From: Tropicibacter sp. R16_0
GTDB taxonomy: Bacteria; Pseudomonadota; Alphaproteobacteria; Rhodobacterales; Rhodobacteraceae
Length of the DNA: 64,000 bases
Direction of reading: 5' to 3'
Assembly: GCF_017743935.1 (NCBI RefSeq)
Contig: NZ_JAGHRE010000005.1
Coordinates: 62,001 to 126,000 of the forward strand
Shown here: positions 25,817-34,803 of the stretch, in pieces
Numbering within the stretch: position 1 is the stretch's first letter
Layout of the letters: each line of letters opens with the position of its first letter
Program-made: the position numbers and the translations under genes
Notes under the pieces: generated by a model
What the model saw: only the letters and a program-made list of their open reading frames with translations
What the model was told of the DNA's origin: nothing
Database searches by the model: none

Positions 25817-26230
25817 ATGGCTACGAAAATCCTGCTTCCGATCGACCACACCGATGACCGGTCCTGGAAAAAGGCGCTGGCGACCGCGCTGGAACAGGCC
25901 AAGTTCTATGGTGCAGAACTGCACGCCGTCGAGGTCATCCCCGAGATCATCCAACTGCCGAACCTGCCCGAAGGCTATGGGTCCGGCGCCCGCGACTATG
26001 TCCGCGGCAAAGTTCAGGCCATCCTGATGGCAAACGACGCAGCCCACGTGCCCGTGCACATCGAAGAAGGCAGCGTTTACCGCGAAATCCTCAAGCTCGC
26101 CCACAAGGATGGCTATGACATGATCATCATGGCATCGGCCAAAGGCGACTTCCCGAATTATGAAATTGGTCCGAACCTGGCCCGGGTGGTGCGCAACGCG
26201 CATTGCACCGTTATGGTCGTCCGTGACTGA
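25817..26230 (+). CDS. Universal stress protein (UspA family)
   Basis: 137 residues from the ATG at 25817, preceded by GAGGAGACG. It has the UspA fold: N-terminal KILLPIDHTD and the nucleotide-loop-like end EIGPNLARVVRNAHCTVMVV. The usual G-x2-G-x9-G(S/T) ATP loop is altered (AKGDFPNYEIGPNLARVV), so ATP binding is uncertain. It is embedded between the glycine symporter and gcvT, 30 bases before gcvT. USP genes often sit beside transporters and may modulate them. Confidence 0.88.
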   Translation: MATKILLPIDHTDDRSWKKALATALEQAKFYGAELHAVEVIPEIIQLPNLPEGYGSGARDYVRGKVQAILMANDAAHVPVHIEEGSVYREILKLAHKDGYDMIIMASAKGDFPNYEIGPNLARVVRNAHCTVMVVRD

Positions 26231-26260
26231 TCCCGACCCGTCAACTGAAAGGCACCTGTC

Positions 26261-27358
26261 ATGACCGACGCGCCCAAACGCACACCTCTCTATGATCTGC
26301 ACGTCGAACTCGGCGGCAAGATGGTCGATTTCGCGGGCTGGGAAATGCCCGTCCAGTATCCCATGGGCATCATGGGCGAGCACAACCACACCCGCGCCAA
26401 GGCGGGCCTGTTTGACGTGAGCCACATGGGTCAGGTGATCCTGCGCGGTGAGAACGTCGGCGAAAAGCTCGAAACGCTCTGCCCACAGGCCTATGCCACC
26501 CTCAAAGAAGGCAAGGCGCGCTATGGCTTCTTCACCAACGAAGAGGGCGGCATCATGGACGACCTGATCGTGTCGAACGCGGGCGATCACTTCTTTGTCG
26601 TGGTCAATGCAGCGCTGCGTCACCAAGACATCCCGCACATGGCCGCCAACCTGGACGGCGTCGAAGTGACCGAGATCTTTGACCGCGCACTGGTTGCTGT
26701 CCAAGGCCCGTCCGCCGAAAACGTTGTGGGTGATCTGTGCCCCGCCGCACGTGAGCTGAAGTTCATGGAAACCACCGTGGCGGACATCAACGGCGTTGAA
26801 TGCCGCATCTCGCGTCTGGGCTACACCGGCGAAGATGGCTACGAGATCTCGATCCCCGAAGACAAGGCCATCGACGTGACCCGCGCGTTCCTGGCGCATG
26901 ACGATTGTGAGCCCGCTGGCCTGGGTGCACGTGACAGCCTGCGCCTTGAGGCCGGTCTGTGCCTTTACGGCAATGACATCGACCAGTCGACCTCACCCGT
27001 CGAGGCCTCGCTTGGCTGGGCAATGCAGAAGCGTCGCAAGGAAGAAGGCGGGTTCCCCGGAGCCGCGCGCATTCAAAAGGAACTGGCCGAAGGCGCCGCC
27101 AAGAAACTGGTCGGCATCAAGCCTGAAGGCCGCGCCCCTGCCCGTCAACACGTTGAAATCCAATGTCTTGAGGGCAATACTATCGGCGAGATCACCTCGG
27201 GCGGGTTTGGCCCCACTGTCGGTGGACCGGTGGCCATGGGCTATGTCTCGGCGGGCCACGGCGAGCCGGGCGAGAAGGTCAACCTGATCATTCGCGGCAA
27301 GGCACAGCCTGCCGAAATCGTATCGCTGCCCTTCGTGCAGCAAAACTACAAACGCTAA
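26261..27358 (+). CDS. gcvT: Glycine cleavage system aminomethyltransferase (T-protein)
   Basis: 365 residues, typical length. N-terminal TPLYDLHVELGGKMVDFAGW and GLFDVSHMGQ are GcvT hallmarks; the folate-binding core and the C-terminal barrel (GEITSGGFGPTVGGPVAMGY) follow. It transfers the methylene group from aminomethyl-lipoyl-GcvH to tetrahydrofolate and releases ammonia. gcvH starts 18 bases downstream. Confidence 0.96.
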   Translation: MTDAPKRTPLYDLHVELGGKMVDFAGWEMPVQYPMGIMGEHNHTRAKAGLFDVSHMGQVILRGENVGEKLETLCPQAYATLKEGKARYGFFTNEEGGIMDDLIVSNAGDHFFVVVNAALRHQDIPHMAANLDGVEVTEIFDRALVAVQGPSAENVVGDLCPAARELKFMETTVADINGVECRISRLGYTGEDGYEISIPEDKAIDVTRAFLAHDDCEPAGLGARDSLRLEAGLCLYGNDIDQSTSPVEASLGWAMQKRRKEEGGFPGAARIQKELAEGAAKKLVGIKPEGRAPARQHVEIQCLEGNTIGEITSGGFGPTVGGPVAMGYVSAGHGEPGEKVNLIIRGKAQPAEIVSLPFVQQNYKR

Positions 27359-27376
27359 ACAGAGAGCAACTAGAAC

Positions 27377-27742
27377 ATGGCTATCTATTATTCCGAAGAG
27401 CACGAATGGGTTCTGGTCGAGGGCGACACCGCCACTATCGGCATCACACAGCACGCGGCTGACCAATTGGGCGAGATCGTTTTCGTCGAGCAGAAAGAAG
27501 AAGGTGACGAATTCGAAAAGGGCGACGAGATCGGCGTCATCGAATCCGTCAAAGCGGCGTCGGAAATCTACGCGCCTGTTGACGGTGAAGTCGTGGCCGT
27601 GAACGGTGAGCTGGAAGAGACCCCCGGCAAGCTGAACGAAAGCCCCGAGGGCGACGCCTGGATCTATAAGATCAAACTGTCGGATGCGGCCCAGCTCGAA
27701 GAGCTGATGGATCTGGACGGCTACAAAGCCCTGATCGGCTAA
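27377..27742 (+). CDS. gcvH: Glycine cleavage system H-protein
   Basis: 121 residues, acidic. The lipoyl domain carries the modified lysine K59 in IESVKAASE. It shuttles the aminomethyl group between P-, T- and L-proteins. LipA, which completes its cofactor, is encoded in the same island. A strong hairpin lies between it and gcvP. Confidence 0.97.
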   Translation: MAIYYSEEHEWVLVEGDTATIGITQHAADQLGEIVFVEQKEEGDEFEKGDEIGVIESVKAASEIYAPVDGEVVAVNGELEETPGKLNESPEGDAWIYKIKLSDAAQLEELMDLDGYKALIG

Positions 27743-27761
27743 GTCTTCATTTGCCAAACAC

Positions 27762-27783
27762 GCCCGGCGGCTGACCGCCGGGC
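27762..27783 (+). other. Stem-loop between gcvH and gcvP
   Basis: GCCCGGCGG (27762-27770) and CCGCCGGGC (27775-27783) form a perfect 9-bp stem with a CTGA tetraloop. No T-run follows, so it is probably a processing or stability element, or a weak attenuator, tuning gcvP against gcvT and gcvH. Confidence 0.7.
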
Positions 27784-27810
27784 CGGACATTTGACCTCAG
27801 GAGCGCTGAA

Positions 27811-30663
27811 ATGGCCTTCAAACTCACCGATTACGAAGCTTACGATTTCGCCAATCGCCGTCACATTGGCCCGTCGCCCACCGAAATGCGCGACATGCTC
27901 AAGGTGATCGGCTTCAAAACCCTGGACGAGCTGATCGACGCCACCGTCCCCCCCTCGATCCGCCAGAAAGAAGCGCTCGATTGGGGCCCGGCGATGACCG
28001 AGCGCGACGCGCTGTTCCACATGAAAGAGATCGCGAGCAAGAACAAGGTTCTGACCTCGCTGATCGGTCAGGGTTACTATGGCACCACCACCCCGGCGCC
28101 GATCCTGCGCAACATCCTGGAAAACCCGGCGTGGTACACGGCCTATACCCCCTACCAGCCCGAGATTTCGCAGGGCCGTCTTGAGGCGCTGTTGAACTTC
28201 CAAACCATGGTCAGCGACCTGACCGGCCTCGACGTTGCCAACGCATCCCTGCTGGACGAAGCCACCGCAGCTGCCGAAGCCATGGCCATGGCAAAACGCG
28301 GCGGCCGGTCCAAGGCCAACAACGCAGCCTTCTTTGTCGACAAGAACTGTCACCCGCAGACGATTGCTGTGATCAAGACCCGAGCCGAGCCTCTGGGCAT
28401 TGACGTGCAGGTTGCCGACCCTGCCGAGCTCGAAGCCGGTGCCGTCTTTGGCGCGATCTTCCAGTATCCCGGCACCAACGGCCACGTGCAGGACTTCACC
28501 GACCAGATCGCTGCGCTGCATGACAACAAGGCGATTGCCATCGTTGCCGCCGACATCCTGTCGCTGGCGCTGCTGAAATCGCCCGGTGAAATGGGCGCGG
28601 ACATCGCCATCGGCTCGACCCAGCGGTTCGGCGTTCCCATGGGGTACGGTGGCCCCCACGCCGCTTACATGGCGACCACCGACAAGCTGAAGCGCGCGAT
28701 GCCCGGCCGTATCATCGGTGTGTCCATCGACAGCCGTGGCAACAAGGCCTATCGCCTGGCGCTGCAAACCCGCGAGCAGCACATTCGCCGCGAAAAAGCC
28801 AACTCCAACGTCTGTACCGCGCAGGCGCTGCTGGCCGTGATCGCGTCGATGTACGCCGTGTACCACGGCCCCGATGGCATCAAGGCGATTGCCCAATCGG
28901 TGCACCGCAAGACCTCGCGTCTGGCGGACGGTCTGGAAGAGGCCGGGTTCAAGGTCGAGCCAGAGGTATTCTTTGACACCATCACCGTCGAAGTCGGCCA
29001 CCTGCAGACCGTCGTGATGGAGGCCGCCGTGGCCCGTGGCGTCAATCTGCGCAAGGTGGGTGAGACCAAGGTTGGTATCTCGCTCGACGAGCAGACCCGC
29101 CCGGAAACCATCGAGGCCGTCTGGGGCGCCTTCGGCATCGACCGCAAGGACGACAGCTCGGAGAAGCACTATCGCCTGCCCGATTATGCGTTGCGCGAAA
29201 GCGAGTATCTGACCCACCCGATCTTCCACAAGAACCGGGCCGAGGCCGAGATCACCCGCTATATGCGCCGCCTGGCCGACCGCGATCTGGCGCTGGACCG
29301 TGCCATGATCCCGCTGGGGTCGTGCACCATGAAGCTGAACGCCACGATCGAGATGATCCCGGTCACCTGGCCCGAGTTCGGCAACCTGCACCCCTTCTGC
29401 CCCGAAGATCAGGCGCAGGGCTATCACCAGATGATCGACGATCTGAACGACAAATTGTGCCAGATCACCGGCTATGACGCGATTTCCCAGCAGCCCAACT
29501 CGGGCGCGCAGGGTGAATACGCGGGCCTGCTGACCATCCGCAACTATCACTTTGCCCGTGGCGAAGGTCACCGGAACGTCTGCTTGATCCCGACATCCGC
29601 ACACGGCACCAACCCGGCGTCGGCGCAGATGGTGGGCTGGAAGGTTGTTCCGATCAAAGCCGACGATGATGGCAACATCGACCTGAACGACTTCCGCGAG
29701 AAGGCCGAGAAGCACAGCGACCAGCTGGCAGGCTGCATGATCACCTACCCCTCGACCCACGGCGTGTTTGAAACCACCGTGCAAGAGGTCTGTGACATCA
29801 CGCACGAGCATGGCGGTCAGGTCTATATCGATGGTGCCAACATGAACGCTATGGTGGGTCTGTCGCGTCCGGGTGACATTGGCGGCGACGTCAGCCACCT
29901 GAACCTGCACAAGACCTTCTGCATTCCGCATGGCGGTGGCGGCCCCGGCATGGGTCCGATCGGCGTCAAAGCACACCTGGCCGAGCACCTGCCGGGTCAC
30001 CCGGAATACGGCACTGCCGTAGGTCCGGTTTCGGCGGCGCCCTTCGGCTCGCCCTCGATCCTTCCCGTCTCGTGGGCCTATGTGCTGCTGATGGGTGGCG
30101 CGGGTCTGACGCAAGCGACCAAAGTGGCGATCCTGAACGCCAACTACATCGCGGCCCGTCTCAAGGACTCGTACCCGATCCTCTACACCTCGGAAACGGG
30201 TCGTGTGGCGCATGAATGCATCCTGGACACCCGTCCGCTGAACGACGAAGCCCACGTTTCTGTGGACGACGTTGCCAAGCGTCTGGTGGACTCGGGCTTC
30301 CACGCGCCGACCATGTCTTGGCCGGTTGCCGGCACGCTGATGGTGGAACCCACGGAATCCGAGCCGATGGCAGAACTTGACCGGTTCTGCGACGCCATGA
30401 TCTCGATCCGTCAGGAAGCGCAGGACATCATCGACGGCAAGATCGACGCGGAAAACAACCCGCTCAAGAACGCGCCGCACACGGTCCGCGATCTGGTGGG
30501 TGATTGGGATCGTCCCTACACCCGCGAGCAGGCCTGTTTCCCTCCGGGCAACCTGGGCGTCGATAAATACTGGCCGGTCGTCAACCGGGTCGACAACGCC
30601 TATGGCGATCGCAACCTGATCTGCACCTGCCCGCCCATGTCGGACTACGAAGACGACGCCTGA
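27811..30663 (+). CDS. gcvP: Glycine dehydrogenase (decarboxylating), P-protein
   Basis: 950 residues, the length of the single-chain (fused P1/P2) enzyme. It starts with [20 protein letters not shown]. The PLP lysine is K701 in [20 protein letters not shown], and the glycine-rich loop is typical. It decarboxylates glycine and loads the aminomethyl group on lipoyl-GcvH. An AGGAG precedes the start. A hairpin with a T-run follows the gene, closing the core operon. Confidence 0.97.
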   Translation: MAFKLTDYEAYDFANRRHIGPSPTEMRDMLKVIGFKTLDELIDATVPPSIRQKEALDWGPAMTERDALFHMKEIASKNKVLTSLIGQGYYGTTTPAPILRNILENPAWYTAYTPYQPEISQGRLEALLNFQTMVSDLTGLDVANASLLDEATAAAEAMAMAKRGGRSKANNAAFFVDKNCHPQTIAVIKTRAEPLGIDVQVADPAELEAGAVFGAIFQYPGTNGHVQDFTDQIAALHDNKAIAIVAADILSLALLKSPGEMGADIAIGSTQRFGVPMGYGGPHAAYMATTDKLKRAMPGRIIGVSIDSRGNKAYRLALQTREQHIRREKANSNVCTAQALLAVIASMYAVYHGPDGIKAIAQSVHRKTSRLADGLEEAGFKVEPEVFFDTITVEVGHLQTVVMEAAVARGVNLRKVGETKVGISLDEQTRPETIEAVWGAFGIDRKDDSSEKHYRLPDYALRESEYLTHPIFHKNRAEAEITRYMRRLADRDLALDRAMIPLGSCTMKLNATIEMIPVTWPEFGNLHPFCPEDQAQGYHQMIDDLNDKLCQITGYDAISQQPNSGAQGEYAGLLTIRNYHFARGEGHRNVCLIPTSAHGTNPASAQMVGWKVVPIKADDDGNIDLNDFREKAEKHSDQLAGCMITYPSTHGVFETTVQEVCDITHEHGGQVYIDGANMNAMVGLSRPGDIGGDVSHLNLHKTFCIPHGGGGPGMGPIGVKAHLAEHLPGHPEYGTAVGPVSAAPFGSPSILPVSWAYVLLMGGAGLTQATKVAILNANYIAARLKDSYPILYTSETGRVAHECILDTRPLNDEAHVSVDDVAKRLVDSGFHAPTMSWPVAGTLMVEPTESEPMAELDRFCDAMISIRQEAQDIIDGKIDAENNPLKNAPHTVRDLVGDWDRPYTREQACFPPGNLGVDKYWPVVNRVDNAYGDRNLICTCPPMSDYEDDA

Positions 30664-30689
30664 TCCAACTCAGGACCCAAACCAACCAA

Positions 30690-30731
30690 CCCTGCCGGGA
30701 AATCTCGGCAGGGCACACCCTCCCCTTTTTT
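30690..30731 (+). terminator. Probable terminator after gcvP
   Basis: CCCTGCCG (30690-30697) and CGGCAGGG (30706-30713) pair with an 8-nt loop. After 12 bases comes a run of six T (30726-30731), itself inside a second small inverted repeat, CACCCT/AGGGTG. Confidence 0.65.
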
Positions 30732-30779
30732 CAGGGTGCCCCCAAGACTGACGCGATCCATCACCAGGAGGAGACAGGC

Positions 30780-31778
30780 ATGACCTTTTTCAATCCGGTT
30801 TCAGACACCGCTCAATGCACCCTTGCCCCTGCGGGCACGACGCCCTTTCACGACATCGACATCCTGCTGCCCGACGGCGCGCCGATTGCTGGGACCCGGA
30901 TGGTCGAAGACATGTTCACCGCCGCCAACGAGCTGCTGACTGACGGCGGATACAGCCTGTCCGTGCGGCATCTGTCCGAGCCGCATCACCAGGACCCGCG
31001 CCGCTGGAGCCGCCGAACGGTGGTGTTTCTGGGCGACATCCACAGCCGCTGGCAGGTCTCAGACAACGATCGGCACAAGGTGCAGCGCATCATCCGTCTC
31101 GCCCCGCGTACTGTCCTTGTGGGCGGTGCCGTTTTCCTGCTGGGCGAAACTGGCCTGCGCGAAAACCACCAGATCGCGGTTCACCCGAATTTCCTGGCCG
31201 CCGCCGAAGAAGAGCAGCTGACCCCGGCCCAAGGCGGGCGTCACACCGCCAGCTCGAACACGCTGCACAGCGCCACCAGCCCCTTTGCAGCGCTCAATCT
31301 GTTCATCGACCTGATCCGGGATGACCACGGGCAGTTCATCGCAGGCGCCCTGGCCGAATACCTGGGCCTGTCGAACCCGTCCGAGCGCACCCGCAGCAAG
31401 GTGGCCCTGCGCCTGAAACAGCGCGCCGAAGGCGACGCCTTGATCGCGCGTATTCTGGACCTGATGCAGGACCATATCGAGGAACCCAAGCGGGTGCGCG
31501 ACCTGGCACGTCAGGTGGGTGTTTCAACCCGCAAGCTGGAACGCCGGTTTCAGGAAAAGACCGACACCACCCCGCTGGTGGCCTATCGCAACCTGCGGAT
31601 CGAGCGCGCGCATCAGCTGATGGTGCATTCCAGCCTGTCCCTGCCCGAGATCGTGATCGCAACGGGATTCAGCTCGCTCACCAACCTCAGCTATTGGTGC
31701 CGTAAGGAGTTGGGGTCCAGCCCCCGGACATTGCGCCGTCAGGCTTTTGCCAATACGGCAGAAGCACGTACTGCGTAA
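30780..31778 (+). CDS. GlxA family regulator (DJ-1/PfpI domain plus AraC HTH)
   Basis: 332 residues. The N-terminal about 190 residues have the DJ-1/PfpI-like fold seen in GlxA/GbdR/ArgR-type regulators. The C-terminal about 100 residues hold two AraC helix-turn-helix motifs (RVRDLARQVGVSTRKLERRF and LSLPEIVIATGFSSLTNLSY). Relatives activate catabolism of glycine betaine, sarcosine, arginine or carnitine. It starts after an AGGAGGAG and a terminator behind gcvP, so it may control the glycine island or a linked methylamine/betaine pathway (inference). Confidence 0.92.
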   Translation: MTFFNPVSDTAQCTLAPAGTTPFHDIDILLPDGAPIAGTRMVEDMFTAANELLTDGGYSLSVRHLSEPHHQDPRRWSRRTVVFLGDIHSRWQVSDNDRHKVQRIIRLAPRTVLVGGAVFLLGETGLRENHQIAVHPNFLAAAEEEQLTPAQGGRHTASSNTLHSATSPFAALNLFIDLIRDDHGQFIAGALAEYLGLSNPSERTRSKVALRLKQRAEGDALIARILDLMQDHIEEPKRVRDLARQVGVSTRKLERRFQEKTDTTPLVAYRNLRIERAHQLMVHSSLSLPEIVIATGFSSLTNLSYWCRKELGSSPRTLRRQAFANTAEARTA

Positions 31779-32071
31779 CGTGTTCGAAAAGAACGGGAAA
31801 TCTGAGCGTTCAGAAAACGATCCACACGCTCAGCAATGTGCTGGCGACCGCGATAATCCCCAGTGACGCCAACACGACGGCAAAGGTGATCAAGGTCTTG
31901 TCCAGACCAGTTGTGGCGGGGGTGACAGTGTGGGATTCGTTGCTCATGCCCCTGACCTAGTGTGGTGTGTCAGGGGCTTCAATAAGCGGGAAAACGCCCG
32001 GCGAAATCCCGCTTGTGGCTTGCCTTAGGATCAAGCCACAAGGGTGTAATCGCCGGGGTCACGCCTTGCGT
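31779..32071. other. Intergenic region with one small membrane ORF
   Basis: Between the GlxA-type gene and the exopolysaccharide cluster. It holds the 45-codon minus-strand ORF described separately (31810-31947). The rest (31948-32071) shows nothing confident. Confidence 0.5.
31810..31947 (-). CDS. Small single-helix membrane protein, unknown function
   Basis: 45 residues. The polar N-terminus MSNESHTVTPATTGLDKT is followed by one hydrophobic helix (about residues 19-45, LITFAVVLASLGIIAV and onward). The minus-strand start is preceded by AGGTCAGGGGC. It ends 31 bases from the convergent GlxA-type gene. No homologue is recognised. The composition (soluble head, clean transmembrane segment, no Arg/Pro excess) looks like a real protein rather than a chance frame. 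Confidence 0.5.
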   Translation of the reverse strand: MSNESHTVTPATTGLDKTLITFAVVLASLGIIAVASTLLSVWIVF

Positions 32072-32716
32072 TCAATAGGCTCCCCTACCGCTCAAGACGG
32101 CATTGAACGTGCGAAACATGATTTGGATGTCGGTCAACACCGACACGTTCCGGGCATAGGTCAGATCCAGTGCGATCATCTCATCAAAGCCGATGTCGGC
32201 GCGGCCGGACACCTGCCACAGTCCCGTGATACCGGGCAATACGCTGTGTCGCCCATGGGCCTTGGCCGGATATGCCGCAACCTCTTGTGGGAGCGCGGGG
32301 CGCGGACCGACAAGTGACATGTCGCCCTTCAGCACGTTGAACAGCTGTGGCAGCTCGTCCAGCGACCAGCGGCGAATGAACTGGCCCACCGGGGTGACGC
32401 GCGGATCGCTTTTGAGCTTGAAGCAGACACCATCGCGTTCGCTTTGTTCGATCAGCTGCTCACGACGCGCTTCGGCGTCCTGGTACATCGAGCGGAACTT
32501 CAGCATCCGGAACGATCGACCATAAAGACCGACGCGGGTTTGCACAAAAAACACCGGCCCGCGAGACGTGATCGCCACAAGGCCCGCGACGACTGCCAGA
32601 ACTGGCCAAACTGCCAGCAGGATAAGGGTCACCAAACTGAGGTCCAGCACCCGTTTCGCGTTCAGCTTCGGCAACAGGCGGCGACGTTTGGTCGGAGCAA
32701 GTGAGGTCATGGTCAT
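32072..32716 (-). CDS. Exopolysaccharide priming sugar transferase (ExoY/WcaJ C-terminal type)
   Basis: 214 residues. One N-terminal membrane segment (VLDLSLVTLILLAVWPVL) is followed by the bacterial sugar transferase domain: GPVFFVQTRVGLYGRSF, KFRSM, RRWSLDELPQLFNVLKGDMS, GPRPALP and LPGITGLWQVSGRADI. It transfers a sugar-1-phosphate from a nucleotide sugar to undecaprenyl phosphate, starting repeat-unit assembly at the inner membrane. It is the last gene of the minus-strand polysaccharide cluster. The short ExoY-like form lacks the N-terminal CoA-binding-like region of WbaP. Confidence 0.93.
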   Translation of the reverse strand: MTMTSLAPTKRRRLLPKLNAKRVLDLSLVTLILLAVWPVLAVVAGLVAITSRGPVFFVQTRVGLYGRSFRMLKFRSMYQDAEARREQLIEQSERDGVCFKLKSDPRVTPVGQFIRRWSLDELPQLFNVLKGDMSLVGPRPALPQEVAAYPAKAHGRHSVLPGITGLWQVSGRADIGFDEMIALDLTYARNVSVLTDIQIMFRTFNAVLSGRGAY

Positions 32717-32740
32717 GGCAATCTCCTGTTGTGCAAGGCT

Positions 32741-34801
32741 TCAAGTCCGAACACTGAGCCAAGGGTCTTTTGAGAGCGCATTGCGCATCACGGCGACGCT
32801 TCCGTTGCGCGGCAACGTGTCGAGCCGGTCGATTTGGGACAAAACGGCGTCTTTGGGATCCGAGGGGTGCATTTCCAGAACACCCACATCGCTTGCGGAC
32901 AGGACGAACTGGCATGCCAGACGGTTGGTCAAACTTCCGGCCGACACCACGATGACGTCAAAGTCGTCCACCAGACTGTCGAGCGCGGTGCGAACCATCG
33001 GAGCGGAAACCGTCGAGTCATCAATGTCGCTGTCGATTCCCTTGCGCAGTTCCCACGCACCGGTGCTTCCACGCATGGCTCGCGGCTGGCCTCCTTCGTG
33101 GCTCAGAACGCTGCGCCAACGGTTTGCCTGGACCGAAGTCGAGGTCACGCCGATGTCTCCTTCGACAAAGAGCGCCTTCATCCGGGCCCGCGCGCAGCTG
33201 GCCGCCAGGGCACGCGCCAATTCGGTGGTGGAGCGATCAGTTGCACAGGTCACTGCGATGATCGGGGCCTTGCCCACCAGTCGCGGCTGCCGCAAGGGGC
33301 GCAGTTGAAGCTCGTTGCGCAGCAGGTCGGCCGCACAGTCATCGCTGCAATCCACATCAGAGACCTGCAACACTGGCAAACGATGTTCCACAGGCGCCAG
33401 AGTTTCGGCAAAGCGCAGGCTGCGATCCGTCAGGCCCAGCCCCAATGCAATCAACATGGCCAGGCCCACTCCGCCGACAAGTCCACCCGCAGCCAGCATC
33501 TTGCGGCTGTCACTGACCGGGCTGGTGGGGAGCGAGGCCGGAGACATCAGCACAGCGTATCCCGGCAGTGCACGCCCGGATTCCAGGCGGATCACCTCAA
33601 GCGCGCGGCGCGTTTCTTCCAGCAGCCTTTGCGCCTGGTCGATATCCTGTTCAACCTGGTCCAGCTCGATCCGGCGGCGGTTGAGATCCCGTGCTTCTTT
33701 TCGGGCGACGTCCAGTTGACCGTCGACTTTGGTGAACAGTGCGCGAATGTCTTCCAGGCTGGTGTCTGGCCCTTCGGCCGACGCATCGGTGAGTGCACCG
33801 GTCTGACCCAGCACCTTGATCTGCTCGCGCCGGTCGGCAAGCGCGGTTTCGATCACCGCGATTTCGTCCAGCTTGGCTTTGACCTTAAGATCGAACCGGG
33901 CATTGTTCTGCCCCTTGTATCCGGCACGCAGACCGGCCAGCTGGCTCATCAATTTGGCGCGTTCAAAATTCAGGTCCGCCATCGCCCGATCCAGAAGCGT
34001 CGCGCGCATGATCTCTTCGTCGGATGTATCGGCCGAGGCGCCGCCGTTGTTGGCCTCCAGCGCGATCAAGGTTGCGGCCACTTCGGACTTGCGGGCCGAA
34101 AGGGCATCAATCTGGGCGATCTTTTCCACATGTGCCTTGGCCAGCGCGTTCATTCCATACTCGCCACCGACCTCAAGCTGGGTTGCGCGCAGGTCGTCCA
34201 AGCGGTCCACCAGCTCACCTTCCCGCGCATTCAATTCAGACAGGCGTACGGCAGAGCGCGACACCTCGGCCTCGGATTGCAGGGTCAGATACGACGACAC
34301 AACGGCGTCCAGCTTTGCCTTGGCAAAGTCGGCATCGCGGCTTTTGGTTTTCAGAACAATCAGGCTGTCCGAGCGCCGAACTTCGATTGAGCCCGACAAG
34401 TCCGAAACCCGCATACCTTCGGCGACTTCGTAGTCAGAGCTTGTGATGGTCGCATGGGCCCGTGACATGACCGGGTGCGAGGCGACATAGCTGGTCTCTG
34501 CCTTGACGAAACTGTCAAAGGTTTTCAGGACCGAGGCCTCTCCGGTGGAATAGAGAATATTGGTTTCCTGAGGGAAAACGCGCAAGATCGCTTGCGCTTC
34601 GTAAAGCTGGTTGCCGGCAAGCAACCCAAGGCACGCGCCAATCAGCCCCAGTCCACCCGCTCCGGCCAATGCGCGTTTCCAGCGACCGCGCATCGCCCGC
34701 GCGACAGAAACCAGCGGGTTCTGTTCTGGAGCCTCGGTCGACGGCTGGGCCTGCATGATCGGATCATCACCCGCAGGCTGAGAGAGAGCTGCAAGCGCCA
34801 T
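32741..34801 (-). CDS. Wzz/Wzc-like chain-length protein with degenerate kinase domain
   Basis: 686 residues. There is a transmembrane segment near residues 40-65, a long periplasmic coiled-coil region (about 150-415), a Pro-rich stretch (SPASLPTSPVSD) and a second membrane helix near 430-455: the Wzz/GNVR layout. The C-terminal about 175 residues resemble a BY-kinase (PIIAVTCATDRSTTELARAL, ALFVEGDIGV), but the P-loop GxGKS is absent, the Walker B aspartate is lost (VIVVSAG) and there is no tyrosine cluster. It should control polymer length and export with Wzx/Wzy, without normal tyrosine kinase activity. Confidence 0.85.
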   Translation of the reverse strand: MALAALSQPAGDDPIMQAQPSTEAPEQNPLVSVARAMRGRWKRALAGAGGLGLIGACLGLLAGNQLYEAQAILRVFPQETNILYSTGEASVLKTFDSFVKAETSYVASHPVMSRAHATITSSDYEVAEGMRVSDLSGSIEVRRSDSLIVLKTKSRDADFAKAKLDAVVSSYLTLQSEAEVSRSAVRLSELNAREGELVDRLDDLRATQLEVGGEYGMNALAKAHVEKIAQIDALSARKSEVAATLIALEANNGGASADTSDEEIMRATLLDRAMADLNFERAKLMSQLAGLRAGYKGQNNARFDLKVKAKLDEIAVIETALADRREQIKVLGQTGALTDASAEGPDTSLEDIRALFTKVDGQLDVARKEARDLNRRRIELDQVEQDIDQAQRLLEETRRALEVIRLESGRALPGYAVLMSPASLPTSPVSDSRKMLAAGGLVGGVGLAMLIALGLGLTDRSLRFAETLAPVEHRLPVLQVSDVDCSDDCAADLLRNELQLRPLRQPRLVGKAPIIAVTCATDRSTTELARALAASCARARMKALFVEGDIGVTSTSVQANRWRSVLSHEGGQPRAMRGSTGAWELRKGIDSDIDDSTVSAPMVRTALDSLVDDFDVIVVSAGSLTNRLACQFVLSASDVGVLEMHPSDPKDAVLSQIDRLDTLPRNGSVAVMRNALSKDPWLSVRT

Positions 34802-34803
34802 GG

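Noticed and set aside
24383-26899. 838-codon antisense frame across the symporter, usp and gcvT
   Set aside because: It spans three well-supported genes and their gaps, and its translation is Asp/His/Gln-rich without any recognisable fold.
27739-30480. 913-codon open frame antisense to gcvP
   Set aside because: It mirrors gcvP exactly, has His/Arg/Val-rich unfamiliar protein sequence and no ribosome binding site. High third-position GC keeps such antisense frames open.
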